The notes under the pieces: model-generated
What the model was told of the DNA's origin: nothing
Database searches by the model: none
The model's input: the letters and a program-made list of their open reading frames with translations, nothing else
Assembly: GCA_964531505.1 (NCBI GenBank)
Contig: CAZHDT010000031.1
Coordinates: forward strand, 1-5,483
Direction: 5' to 3'
DNA: 5,483 bases
Source: UBA6264 sp964531505
GTDB taxonomy: Bacteria > Patescibacteriota > Patescibacteriia > UBA2591 > UBA6264
Translations under genes and position numbers: made by a program
In this document: positions 1-5,483 of the stretch, piece after piece
Layout: every line of letters starts with the position of its first letter
How positions within the stretch are numbered: the first letter of the stretch is position 1

Positions 1-266
1 TTATAGATTTTGAGTTCAAAGGAAATTTTGAAATTTTACAGGTTCATATTTTTAAGTCGGATAGTTTTTTAGGAGAACCAAATGAAAGTGAGGAAATGAA
101 ACCGCGATGGTTCCATGTTGATAAAATTCCATTTAAAGAAATGTGGCCAGATGATATTTATTGGATGCCGTTATTCCTAAGCGGTAAGAAATTCAAAGGT
201 AAATTTTTATTTGGTGAATCGGATATTATTCTTGAGCAAGAATTATTAGAAGTTAAAGAAATATAA
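1..266 (+). CDS. MTH1-like Nudix hydrolase (purine nucleoside triphosphate pyrophosphohydrolase), 3' part only
   Basis: An open frame enters from the left edge (first full codon at 3) and ends with TAA at 264-266, giving the last 87 residues of a protein. These residues resemble the C-terminal half of human MTH1/NUDT1: an 'IDFEFKGNFEILQVHIF' strand pair, then 'GEPNESEEMKPRWF', then 'MWPDDIYWMPLFL' and a 'GKKFKGKFLF' strand. In MTH1 the Trp and two Asp of the WPDD motif recognise the oxidised purine base, and all three are present here (Trp codon 144-146). The family hydrolyses 8-oxo-dGTP and related oxidised nucleotides to monophosphates, keeping them out of DNA. The catalytic Nudix box would lie upstream of the window, so activity cannot be judged. 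If the protein has the usual length of about 150-160 residues, roughly 70 are missing. A terminator-like hairpin follows, so it is probably transcribed separately from secD. The family call is strong; substrate specificity is inferred. Confidence 0.88.
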   Translation, partial: IDFEFKGNFEILQVHIFKSDSFLGEPNESEEMKPRWFHVDKIPFKEMWPDDIYWMPLFLSGKKFKGKFLFGESDIILEQELLEVKEI

Positions 267-298
267 TTCCTGAGAATATAGAAATAAAATTATTTTTT

Positions 299-316
299 AG
301 GGCAGACGCCCTTTTT
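299..316 (+). terminator. Probable rho-independent terminator after the Nudix gene
   Basis: A perfect 5-bp stem (AGGGC at 299-303 pairing with GCCCT at 308-312) encloses a 4-base loop (AGAC) and is followed directly by more T residues, making a run of five T at 312-316. It lies 33 bases after the Nudix stop codon, where a terminator is expected. The stem is short, but it is the only GC-rich patch in a very AT-rich spacer. T residues before the stem (293-298) and A residues after the T-run (317-321) could lengthen the helix with a bulge. Termination strength is uncertain. Confidence 0.6.
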
Positions 317-328
317 AAAAATCTACTC

Positions 329-356
329 TTGTTTTTTTAAAACTATTTGTTAAAAT
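329..356 (+). promoter_or_regulatory. Candidate sigma-70-type promoter with extended -10 for the secD operon
   Basis: TAAAAT at 351-356 matches the TATAAT -10 consensus at five of six positions. It is preceded by TG one base upstream (348-349), forming an extended -10. A weak -35-like TTGTTT lies at 329-334 with a 16-base spacer. Transcription would start near 362-365, leaving a leader of about 40 bases before the secD ATG at 403. The position, just after the terminator and before the first gene of a tight operon, supports the call. In DNA this AT-rich such matches arise by chance. A poorer alternative is TTGTTA at 361-366 with TAAGAT at 382-387. Confidence 0.45.
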
Positions 357-402
357 ATTCTTGTTAAGAAAATCAAACTTTTAAGATTTATTTATTTTTT
401 TT

Positions 403-2022
403 ATGGAAAGAAACAGAATTTGGACAATTTTCACTTTCATTATTTTAATCACCCTTTTGGCATTTTTAATTAATTATCCAACTATTCCAGATTGGGTGCC
501 GGGTCATCAATGGTTTTCAAATCAAAAAAGCCATTTAGGCCTTGATTTACAAGGAGGAACCCAGTTAATTTATCAAACAGACACCTCTCAAATTCCTAAT
601 GATCAAAAGGAAGAATCAATTGAGGGATCGCGCGATGTTATTGAAAGAAGAGTAAATTATTTCGGGGTATCAGAGCCATTAGTTCAAACTATAAAAAGTG
701 GTCAGGAGTGGCGATTATTAATTGAATTGCCGGGAGTAAAAGATGTGCACGCGGCTATTAATATGATTGGTGAAACGCCAATTTTGGAATTTAAAGAAGA
801 AGGCCCTCCCCAAGAAATTACTGAGGAAGAAAAACAACAGATTAAAGAATATAATGATCAAGCTTTAATTCGAGCGCAGGAAATTTTACAGCAAGCGCTG
901 AATCCTGAAATGGATTTTGCTGTTTTAGCTCAAGATTATTCAGAGGATCCAGGCAGTAAAAACGAAGGGGGAGATGTGGGTTGGTTTATCAAAGGAATTA
1001 TGGTTCCAGAATTTGAAAAAGCGGTTTTTGAAGATTTAAAAGTTGGAGAAATTACCACCAGTTTAGTTAAAACTGATTTTGGTTATCATATTATTAAAAA
1101 AACAGACGAAAGAATAGAGGATGATGAAGTTAAAGAAGTGAGGGCAAGCCATATTCTAGTTGGCATCCGTTCCGAAGAAATGTTTCAAGGTATTAATTGG
1201 CAGTATACTGGTTTAACTGGCAAGCAATTAAAAAGCGCTTTTGTTTCTTTTACATCTCAGACCAATGAACCAGAAGTTTCTTTAGAATTTAACGAAGAAG
1301 GGGCTAGTTTATTCGCGGAAATTACGGAAAAAAATATCGGCAAACCAGTGGCGATTTTTTTAGATAATGTTCCCTTAAGCATTCCTTTGGTGAGAGAGAA
1401 AATTCCATCTGGTCGCGCGGTTATTACTGGAACTTTTAATTTAAAAGAAGCAAAAGAATTAGCGCAACGTTTATCTGCTGGAGCATTGCCAGTGCCAATT
1501 AAGCTCATTAGCCAGCAAAATATTGGTCCAAGTTTAGGCAGGGTTTCTATGGAAAAAAGTTTAATTGCCGGAATTTTAGGATTTCTTTTGATTATTATTT
1601 TTATGGTTTCTTTTTATGGAAGAAGGGGAATAATCGCCAGTTTGGCTTTATTAATTTATGCTTTAATTGTGCTTGCTTTTTATAAATTAGTCCCAGTCAC
1701 TTTAACTTTGGCGGGATTAGCTGGTTTTATCCTTTCTTTGGGAATGGCGGTAGATGCTAATATTTTAATTTTTGAAAGAATCAAAGATGAAGAAAAATTA
1801 GGCAAGCCTTGTTTGGGCGCATTGCACGACGGTTTTCGCCATGCTTGGAGCGCAATTCGAGACGGCAATGTTACAACCTTAATTGTTTGTTTTATCCTTT
1901 ATTACTTTGGCACTGGATTAGTAAGAGGGTTCGGTTTAACTTTAGGAATTGGTGTTTTGGTTAGTATGTTTACCGCAATTACGGTTACTAAAACATTTTT
2001 AGAATTAATTATTAAAGAATAA
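403..2022 (+). CDS. secD: Protein translocase subunit SecD with a parvulin-type PPIase inserted in the P1 domain
   Basis: SecD works with SecF beside SecYEG, using the proton-motive force to pull exported polypeptides out on the outer face of the membrane. The 539-residue product has TM1 (about 7-24), then the SecD signature LGLDLQGG (45-52), 'ERRVNYFGVSEP' (81-92) and 'GETPILEF' (123-130). Canonical SecD sequence resumes at 'LTGKQLKSA' (271-279) and continues through 'GKPVAIFLDN' (313-322) and 'SAGALPVPI' (358-366). A membrane domain follows with five more segments between about 385 and 536. TM4 carries 'GMAVDANILIFERI' (447-460); Asp451 matches the proton-relay Asp of Thermus SecDF (D340). 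Residues about 131-260 are foreign to ordinary SecD and encode a PpiC/PrsA-like isomerase domain, described separately. The ATG at 403 puts the first TM right at the N-terminus, as expected. No Shine-Dalgarno precedes it, only a T-rich leader with eight T in a row. secF follows after 9 bases. Confidence 0.96.
   Translation: MERNRIWTIFTFIILITLLAFLINYPTIPDWVPGHQWFSNQKSHLGLDLQGGTQLIYQTDTSQIPNDQKEESIEGSRDVIERRVNYFGVSEPLVQTIKSGQEWRLLIELPGVKDVHAAINMIGETPILEFKEEGPPQEITEEEKQQIKEYNDQALIRAQEILQQALNPEMDFAVLAQDYSEDPGSKNEGGDVGWFIKGIMVPEFEKAVFEDLKVGEITTSLVKTDFGYHIIKKTDERIEDDEVKEVRASHILVGIRSEEMFQGINWQYTGLTGKQLKSAFVSFTSQTNEPEVSLEFNEEGASLFAEITEKNIGKPVAIFLDNVPLSIPLVREKIPSGRAVITGTFNLKEAKELAQRLSAGALPVPIKLISQQNIGPSLGRVSMEKSLIAGILGFLLIIIFMVSFYGRRGIIASLALLIYALIVLAFYKLVPVTLTLAGLAGFILSLGMAVDANILIFERIKDEEKLGKPCLGALHDGFRHAWSAIRDGNVTTLIVCFILYYFGTGLVRGFGLTLGIGVLVSMFTAITVTKTFLELIIKE
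793..1182 (+). other. Inserted, apparently circularly permuted parvulin (PpiC/rotamase) domain within SecD
   Basis: This segment encodes SecD residues 131-260. After a Pro-Pro and Glu-rich linker (131-145) comes a helix with 'AQEILQQAL' (158-166). Typical parvulin sequence follows: 'DFAVLAQDYSEDPGS' (171-185), 'GGDVGWFIKGIMVPEF' (189-204), 'LKVGEI' (212-217) and 'TDFGYHIIK' (224-232). The strand that normally opens a parvulin, 'VRASHILV' (246-253), comes last. Against Pin1 from memory: Asp182 sits at C113 (a different residue in many bacterial parvulins), Met200 at M130, Phe204 at F134, His229 at H157 and His250 at H59, so the active-site set is complete only if the C-terminal strand completes the fold. 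The domain follows TM1 and lies within P1, so it should face outward, where it could isomerise Xaa-Pro bonds in emerging proteins. Domain identity is clear from motifs; catalysis and the permuted fold are inferred. Confidence 0.88.
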
Positions 2023-2031
2023 ATTGAAATT

Positions 2032-2913
2032 ATGTTTGATTTTGTTTTGCATCAAAAAAAGTTTTTCTTTATTTCAGGGGTTCTTGTTTTAGTTTCTATT
2101 TTATTTTTAGCAATATTTGGTTTAGAATTGGGGATTGATTTCGTCGGCGGGACAATTATGGAAGTGGAATATTTGGAAAATAATTTTACTAATCAAGAAA
2201 TTCATGAAAAATTATCTGAAATTGATTTGGGTGAAATAAAAGTTCAATCCGCTGGGGAAAATGGTTTTATTTTACGCTTTAAAGATATTGATGAGGCAAC
2301 TCATCAAGAAATTTTAAAGGCTTTGGAAAATCCTGAAGAAAAGAAATTTGAAACCATGGGACCGGTTATTGGCCGGGAATTAAGCCGAAAGGCAAAATGG
2401 ACGGTTATTTTAGCTTGTTTAGCGATTATTATTTATATTGCTTGGGCCTTTAGAAAAATTTCTCATCTTTTTGGCAAAAGGGAATCATGGAGATATGGTT
2501 TAGGAGCATTAATTGCTCTTTTCCATGACGTGATAATTCTTTTGGGATTTTTTTCAATTTTAGGAGTTTTAAAAAAAGTTGAAGTAAATACCAGTTTTAT
2601 TACGGCGATTTTGATTGTATTAGGATATTCCGTCAATGATACCATTGTGATTTATGATAGAATTAGAGAAAATTTACTCACTTATCATTATAAGGATTTA
2701 GCTAAAACGATTAATTTAAGTTTGAATGAAACTATTGTTCGGTCTTTAAATACATCTATTACTACACTTTTGGCTTTACTAGCAGTTTATTTATTTGGCG
2801 GAGTGTCAATTAGGGATTTTGTTTTAGCAATGATGGTTGGTATTGCGGTCGGAACTTGGTCATCTTTGGCTATTGCCAGCCAATTTTTACTTTTAAAAAG
2901 GAGTAAAAAATGA
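2032..2913 (+). CDS. secF: Protein translocase subunit SecF
   Basis: SecF is the partner of SecD in the proton-driven export motor. The 293-residue product has TM1 (about 11-30), then the family signature 'LGIDFVGGTIMEV' (33-45), a small extracytoplasmic P4 domain (about 35-118) ending in 'MGPVIGREL' (109-117), and five further membrane segments from about 122 to 288. Hallmark motifs are 'ALFHDVIILLGFF' (162-174), 'GYSVNDTIVIYDRIREN' (198-214) and 'RSLNTSITTLLALL' (237-250). By memory of Thermus SecDF, Asp203 and Arg237 correspond to the functionally important D637 and R671. Length is normal for a stand-alone SecF and no insertion is seen, unlike SecD. The ATG at 2032 lies 9 bases after the secD stop and starts immediately before TM1; only a weak GAAA precedes it, so translation probably relies on coupling to secD. 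The stop is TGA, overlapping the ATG of the next gene. Confidence 0.97.
   Translation: MFDFVLHQKKFFFISGVLVLVSILFLAIFGLELGIDFVGGTIMEVEYLENNFTNQEIHEKLSEIDLGEIKVQSAGENGFILRFKDIDEATHQEILKALENPEEKKFETMGPVIGRELSRKAKWTVILACLAIIIYIAWAFRKISHLFGKRESWRYGLGALIALFHDVIILLGFFSILGVLKKVEVNTSFITAILIVLGYSVNDTIVIYDRIRENLLTYHYKDLAKTINLSLNETIVRSLNTSITTLLALLAVYLFGGVSIRDFVLAMMVGIAVGTWSSLAIASQFLLLKRSKK
2898..2903 (+). promoter_or_regulatory. Strong Shine-Dalgarno for the glycosyltransferase gene, inside the secF 3' end
   Basis: AAGGAG at 2898-2903 sits 6 bases before the ATG at 2910. It is the best ribosome binding site in the window and lies within the last codons of secF. It settles the glycosyltransferase start and, with the ATGA stop/start overlap, indicates re-initiation or coupled translation. 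Confidence 0.8.
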
Positions 2914-3992
2914 AAATTGCTTTAGTTCACGATTTTTTAACTCAATACGGCGGGGCAGAAGCAGTTTTGGAAGTTTTCCATGAAATTTGGCCTCAAGCGC
3001 CTATTTTTACTTTATTTCACAATCCTAAAACTATGTATGGTAAGTTTTCCGATTGTGATATTCGTGTTTCGCCGATTCAAAACTTGCCTTTTGGCGCAAA
3101 AAAATACCGTTGGTATCTACCATTAATGCCAAGCGCGATTGAAAGGTTTAATTTTGAAAATTATGATTTGGTAATTTCTGATTGTTCGGCTTATACTAAG
3201 GGTTTAATTACTCAGCCCTCGACTAAACATTTTTGCTACATTCATACGCCAACTCGTTATTTGTGGTCGGATAGCCATGATTATCTTGATTCTTTAAAAG
3301 GGGGAGAAAAATTAGCTGCTAAATTTATTGTTCCCTTGCTCACTAAATTAAGAGTTTGGGATTATTTAGCGGCGCAACGACCTGATTATTTGATGGCTAA
3401 CTCAAAATTTATTGCTGACAGAATTAAACATTATTATCATCGGGAAAGTAAAGTAATTTATCCGCCAGTGGAAATAGATAAATTTGAGACAAGCGATGAA
3501 ATTGGTGATTATTTCTTAATTGTTTCTCGGCTCAAACCTTATAAAAAAGTTGATTTAGCCATTAAGGCTTTTAATCATTTAAAAATGCCTTTAAAAATAA
3601 TTGGCACAGGAGATGATCGTTTTTTCCAAAAAATCGCTGGCCCGAATATTAAATTTTTAGGATTTGTTTCAGAAAAAGAAAAAAAAGAATATTTGTCCCA
3701 TTGCCGAGCATTTATTCATCCCCAAGAAGAGGATTTTGGTATTAGCGCGGTGGAAGCAATGGCTAGTGGTCGACCGGTTATTGCCTTTAAAAAGGGCGGA
3801 GCATTGGAAACGGTTATAGAAGGGAAAACCGGCAGATTTTTCTCAGAACAAAATTGGGAGAGTTTAGTTCAAGTAGTGGCTAAGTTTAAAATTGAAGATT
3901 TTAATTCAGGGTTGATTAGAAAAGAGGCCATGAAATTCAGTCGAGAAAGATTTAAAAAAGAAATTAAGGATTTTGTGGAAAGCCATGTTTAA
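2910..3992 (+). CDS. GT4-family glycosyltransferase (WbaZ/mannosyltransferase-like)
   Basis: A 360-residue GT-B-fold glycosyltransferase of the group 1 (GT4) type, which transfers a sugar from an activated nucleotide sugar to a lipid or glycan acceptor on the cytoplasmic side of the membrane. The N-terminal acceptor domain begins 'MKIALVHDFLTQYGGAE' with the glycine loop at 14-15, followed by 'YDLVISDCSAYTKG' (85-98) and 'CYIHTPTRYLW' (109-119), the latter typical of WbaZ-like members. The C-terminal donor domain has 'YFLIVSRLKPYKKVDLAIKA' (201-220), 'GFVSEKEKKEYL' (251-262) and the EX7E motif with Glu274 and Glu282 in 'EEDFGISAVEAMASGRPV'. No signal peptide or membrane segment is seen. It overlaps secF by 4 bases and murJ by 8, so it belongs to the same operon. 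Its likely role is a surface polysaccharide or glycolipid, but donor and acceptor cannot be read from the sequence. MurG (GT28) is excluded by family. Confidence 0.92.
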   Translation: MKIALVHDFLTQYGGAEAVLEVFHEIWPQAPIFTLFHNPKTMYGKFSDCDIRVSPIQNLPFGAKKYRWYLPLMPSAIERFNFENYDLVISDCSAYTKGLITQPSTKHFCYIHTPTRYLWSDSHDYLDSLKGGEKLAAKFIVPLLTKLRVWDYLAAQRPDYLMANSKFIADRIKHYYHRESKVIYPPVEIDKFETSDEIGDYFLIVSRLKPYKKVDLAIKAFNHLKMPLKIIGTGDDRFFQKIAGPNIKFLGFVSEKEKKEYLSHCRAFIHPQEEDFGISAVEAMASGRPVIAFKKGGALETVIEGKTGRFFSEQNWESLVQVVAKFKIEDFNSGLIRKEAMKFSRERFKKEIKDFVESHV

Positions 3993-5483
3993 GAAAATGG
4001 TTAAAATGCAAAATACTGTCGCTGGCGGAGCAATAATTATTGCTCTTTTTTCTGTTTTAAGCAGGGTTTTAGGTCTTTTCCGCGATCGTTTTTTAAGCAG
4101 CAGTTTTGGAGCTGGTTGGATTCTTGATTCTTATTATGCCGCTTTTCGTTTGCCTGATTTAATTTTTAATACCTTGGTTTTAGGAGCATTATCGTCAGCC
4201 TTTATCCCAGTTTTTTTAAAGTATTGGCAAAAAGATCAAAAAGAAGCTTGGAAAATAACCAGCGGGGTTTTAAATATTTTATTGATTGCGATATTTTTGT
4301 TGATTGTTTTGATATTTTTCTTAGCGCCGGTTTTAGTAAACTATTTAGTTCCTGGTTTTGACGCTTCGGCTAAAGATTTGACGGTTTCTTTGACGAGAAT
4401 TATGCTTTTAGGAACTTTCTTTTTTACTTTAAGCAATATTGCAGGAAGTGTTTTAAATTCTTTTCAAAGATTTTTCGCTTATAGTTTAGCGCCGATTATG
4501 TATAATTTAGGCATAATTTTTGGCATTTTATTTTTAGTTGATAAAATGGGTTATGTTGGCTTGGGTTGGGGAGTGGCTTTAGGCGCTTTTCTTCATTTTT
4601 TAATTCAATTGCCAGCCTTGATTAAAACGGGTTATCGTTGGAAGCCGGTTTTAAATTTTCGCCACCCCGCAATTAAGAGAATTAGTGTTTTAATGTTGCC
4701 TCGTTGTTTTGGACTGGCAATATCCCAATTTAATTTTATTGTTACCACCTTAATCGCTTCTAGTTTAATGGTTGGGGCAGTAGCGATTTATAATTTGGCC
4801 TTTAATTTAGTAAATTTTCCAGTAAGTATTTTTGGCATTTCCTTGGCAATTTCCATTTTTCCGGTTTTAAGCCGATTGTTTGCTCAAGAAAATAAACCGG
4901 CTTTTAGTGAATGTTTTTCTAAAGCTATTTGTCGGATTTTTTATTTAATTATCCCGGCCACTATTTTATTCTTAGCTTTAAGAGCGCAAATTGTTCGTTT
5001 GATTTTAGGCGCGGGAAATTTTTCTTGGCGAGATACGGTTTTAACCGCGCAAGCTTTGGGTTGGTTTTCAATTTCTCTTTTTGCCCAAAGTTTAATTCCG
5101 GTTTTTGCCAGAGCTTTTTACGCCACTCAGGATACAAAAACGCCGGTCAAAATAGCTGTGGTTGCCTTTTTAATAAACATATTTGCCGGATTGATTTTGG
5201 GGATGCTAATGGGGGTGGCCGGATTAGCATTAGCCTTTTCATTGTCAGCGATTATCAATTTCTTGTTTTTATATTATTTTTTTAATAAAAAAATTATTTT
5301 TTTGCCGGGAAAAAAGATATTAAAATCAGTTGTTAAAATTGTTTTTTTATCTTTTTTTATGGCGATTTTGATTCAAGTTATAAAGTATTTTGTCGGAGCC
5401 GTGGTTAATATGCAGACCTTTTTGGGAGTTTTAATTCAGACTGTTTCTGCTGTTTTAGGCGCGGGAATATTTTATTTTAGTTT
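3985..5483 (+). CDS. murJ: Lipid II flippase MurJ (MviN family), 3' end beyond the window
   Basis: MurJ is the MOP-superfamily transporter that flips undecaprenyl-linked peptidoglycan precursor (lipid II) across the membrane. An open frame of 499 codons runs from the ATG at 3985 to the right edge without a stop. It is almost entirely hydrophobic, consistent with 13-14 membrane segments. Family marks are 'SRVLGLFRD' (26-34), 'FGAGWILDSYYAAFRLPD' (41-58), 'LGALSSAFIPVF' (66-77), 'SLAPIMYNLGII' (167-178), 'LMLPRCFGLAISQFN' (236-250), 'NFPVSIFGISLAISIFPVLS' (277-296) and 'RAFYATQDTKTPVK' (376-389). Family members are about 510-540 residues, so probably only a short tail is missing. The chosen ATG overlaps the glycosyltransferase gene by 8 bases and has a weak GGA 5 bases upstream; in-frame ATGs at 3997 and 4006 are possible. 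Arg27, Arg33 and Asp48 match E. coli R18, R24 and D39, but the positions of R52 and R270 hold Phe61 and Asn274. Confidence 0.93.
   Translation, partial: MFKKMVKMQNTVAGGAIIIALFSVLSRVLGLFRDRFLSSSFGAGWILDSYYAAFRLPDLIFNTLVLGALSSAFIPVFLKYWQKDQKEAWKITSGVLNILLIAIFLLIVLIFFLAPVLVNYLVPGFDASAKDLTVSLTRIMLLGTFFFTLSNIAGSVLNSFQRFFAYSLAPIMYNLGIIFGILFLVDKMGYVGLGWGVALGAFLHFLIQLPALIKTGYRWKPVLNFRHPAIKRISVLMLPRCFGLAISQFNFIVTTLIASSLMVGAVAIYNLAFNLVNFPVSIFGISLAISIFPVLSRLFAQENKPAFSECFSKAICRIFYLIIPATILFLALRAQIVRLILGAGNFSWRDTVLTAQALGWFSISLFAQSLIPVFARAFYATQDTKTPVKIAVVAFLINIFAGLILGMLMGVAGLALAFSLSAIINFLFLYYFFNKKIIFLPGKKILKSVVKIVFLSFFMAILIQVIKYFVGAVVNMQTFLGVLIQTVSAVLGAGIFYFS

Noticed and set aside
370..389. Possible hairpin AAATC / GATTT just before the secD start
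   Set aside because: The stem is 5 bp, mostly A-T, with a 10-base loop in a very AT-rich spacer. It is too weak to call a riboswitch, operator or attenuator.
1138..1161. VRASHILV as the start of a second tandem parvulin domain
   Set aside because: No second DFAxLA, GGDLGW or FGYHII block follows. SecD sequence resumes within about 20 residues, so a permuted first strand explains it better.
1257..1508. 83-codon open frame on the - strand
   Set aside because: It is antisense to the conserved P1/AIFLDN region of secD and has no recognisable domain or ribosome binding site.
1680..1868. 62-codon open frame on the - strand
   Set aside because: It is antisense to the secD membrane core (GMAVDANILIFERI), a mirror of a conserved coding region.
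2463..2645. 60-codon open frame on the - strand
   Set aside because: It is antisense to the secF core motifs and shows no sign of being a gene.
2911..2913. TGA read as glycine (alternative code 25)
   Set aside because: Readthrough would add only a few residues before the next stop. The other genes use only GGN for glycine, with no in-frame TGA in about 1,780 codons.
4929..5285. 118-codon open frame on the + strand rich in Phe and Ser
   Set aside because: It lies entirely within murJ in another frame, while the murJ frame stays open throughout with conserved MurJ motifs. The composition is that of a shifted membrane-protein gene.
1..5483. Mobile elements, CRISPR arrays, tRNA or rRNA genes
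   Set aside because: Coding sequence fills all but about 145 bases, and neither the coding nor the spacer sequence shows direct repeat arrays, inverted terminal repeats, transposase motifs or tRNA-like cloverleaf signals.

Overview
The window is AT-rich, with A/T-rich third codon positions and Leu written mostly as TTA. It carries a compact, same-strand block of envelope and secretion genes with almost no space between them. The low GC, tight packing, weak Shine-Dalgarno signals, split secD and secF, and a MurJ of the 'LPDLIFN...GALSSAFIPVF' type fit a Candidate Phyla Radiation (Patescibacteria, Parcubacteria-like) bacterium. That placement is an inference from gene content, not a measured phylogeny. 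About 1,780 sense codons contain no in-frame TGA and secF ends in TGA, so the standard bacterial code is likely, not the TGA=Gly code of Gracilibacteria/SR1.

Layout: (1) Positions 1-266 are the 3' part of an MTH1-like Nudix hydrolase gene. (2) Positions 267-402 are intergenic, with a small hairpin plus T-run terminator and a plausible extended -10 promoter, so a new transcription unit starts here. (3) Positions 403-2022 are secD. (4) Positions 2032-2913 are secF. (5) Positions 2910-3992 are a GT4 glycosyltransferase gene that overlaps secF by the ATGA tetranucleotide. (6) Positions 3985-5483 are murJ, the lipid II flippase, overlapping the glycosyltransferase gene by 8 bases and running off the right edge. 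No stretch over 300 bases lacks a gene, and no RNA gene, mobile element or CRISPR array is visible.

The four genes from 403 onward look like one translationally coupled operon. SecD and SecF use the proton-motive force to help Sec-exported proteins leave the membrane. The glycosyltransferase and MurJ act on cell-surface glycans and the peptidoglycan precursor.

The most notable feature is inside SecD. Its extracytoplasmic P1 domain contains about 130 extra residues that form a parvulin-type (PpiC/PrsA-like) peptidyl-prolyl isomerase. This isomerase appears circularly permuted: the strand that normally opens the fold, with its active-site His, lies at its C-terminal end. This would place a foldase directly on the translocon exit.
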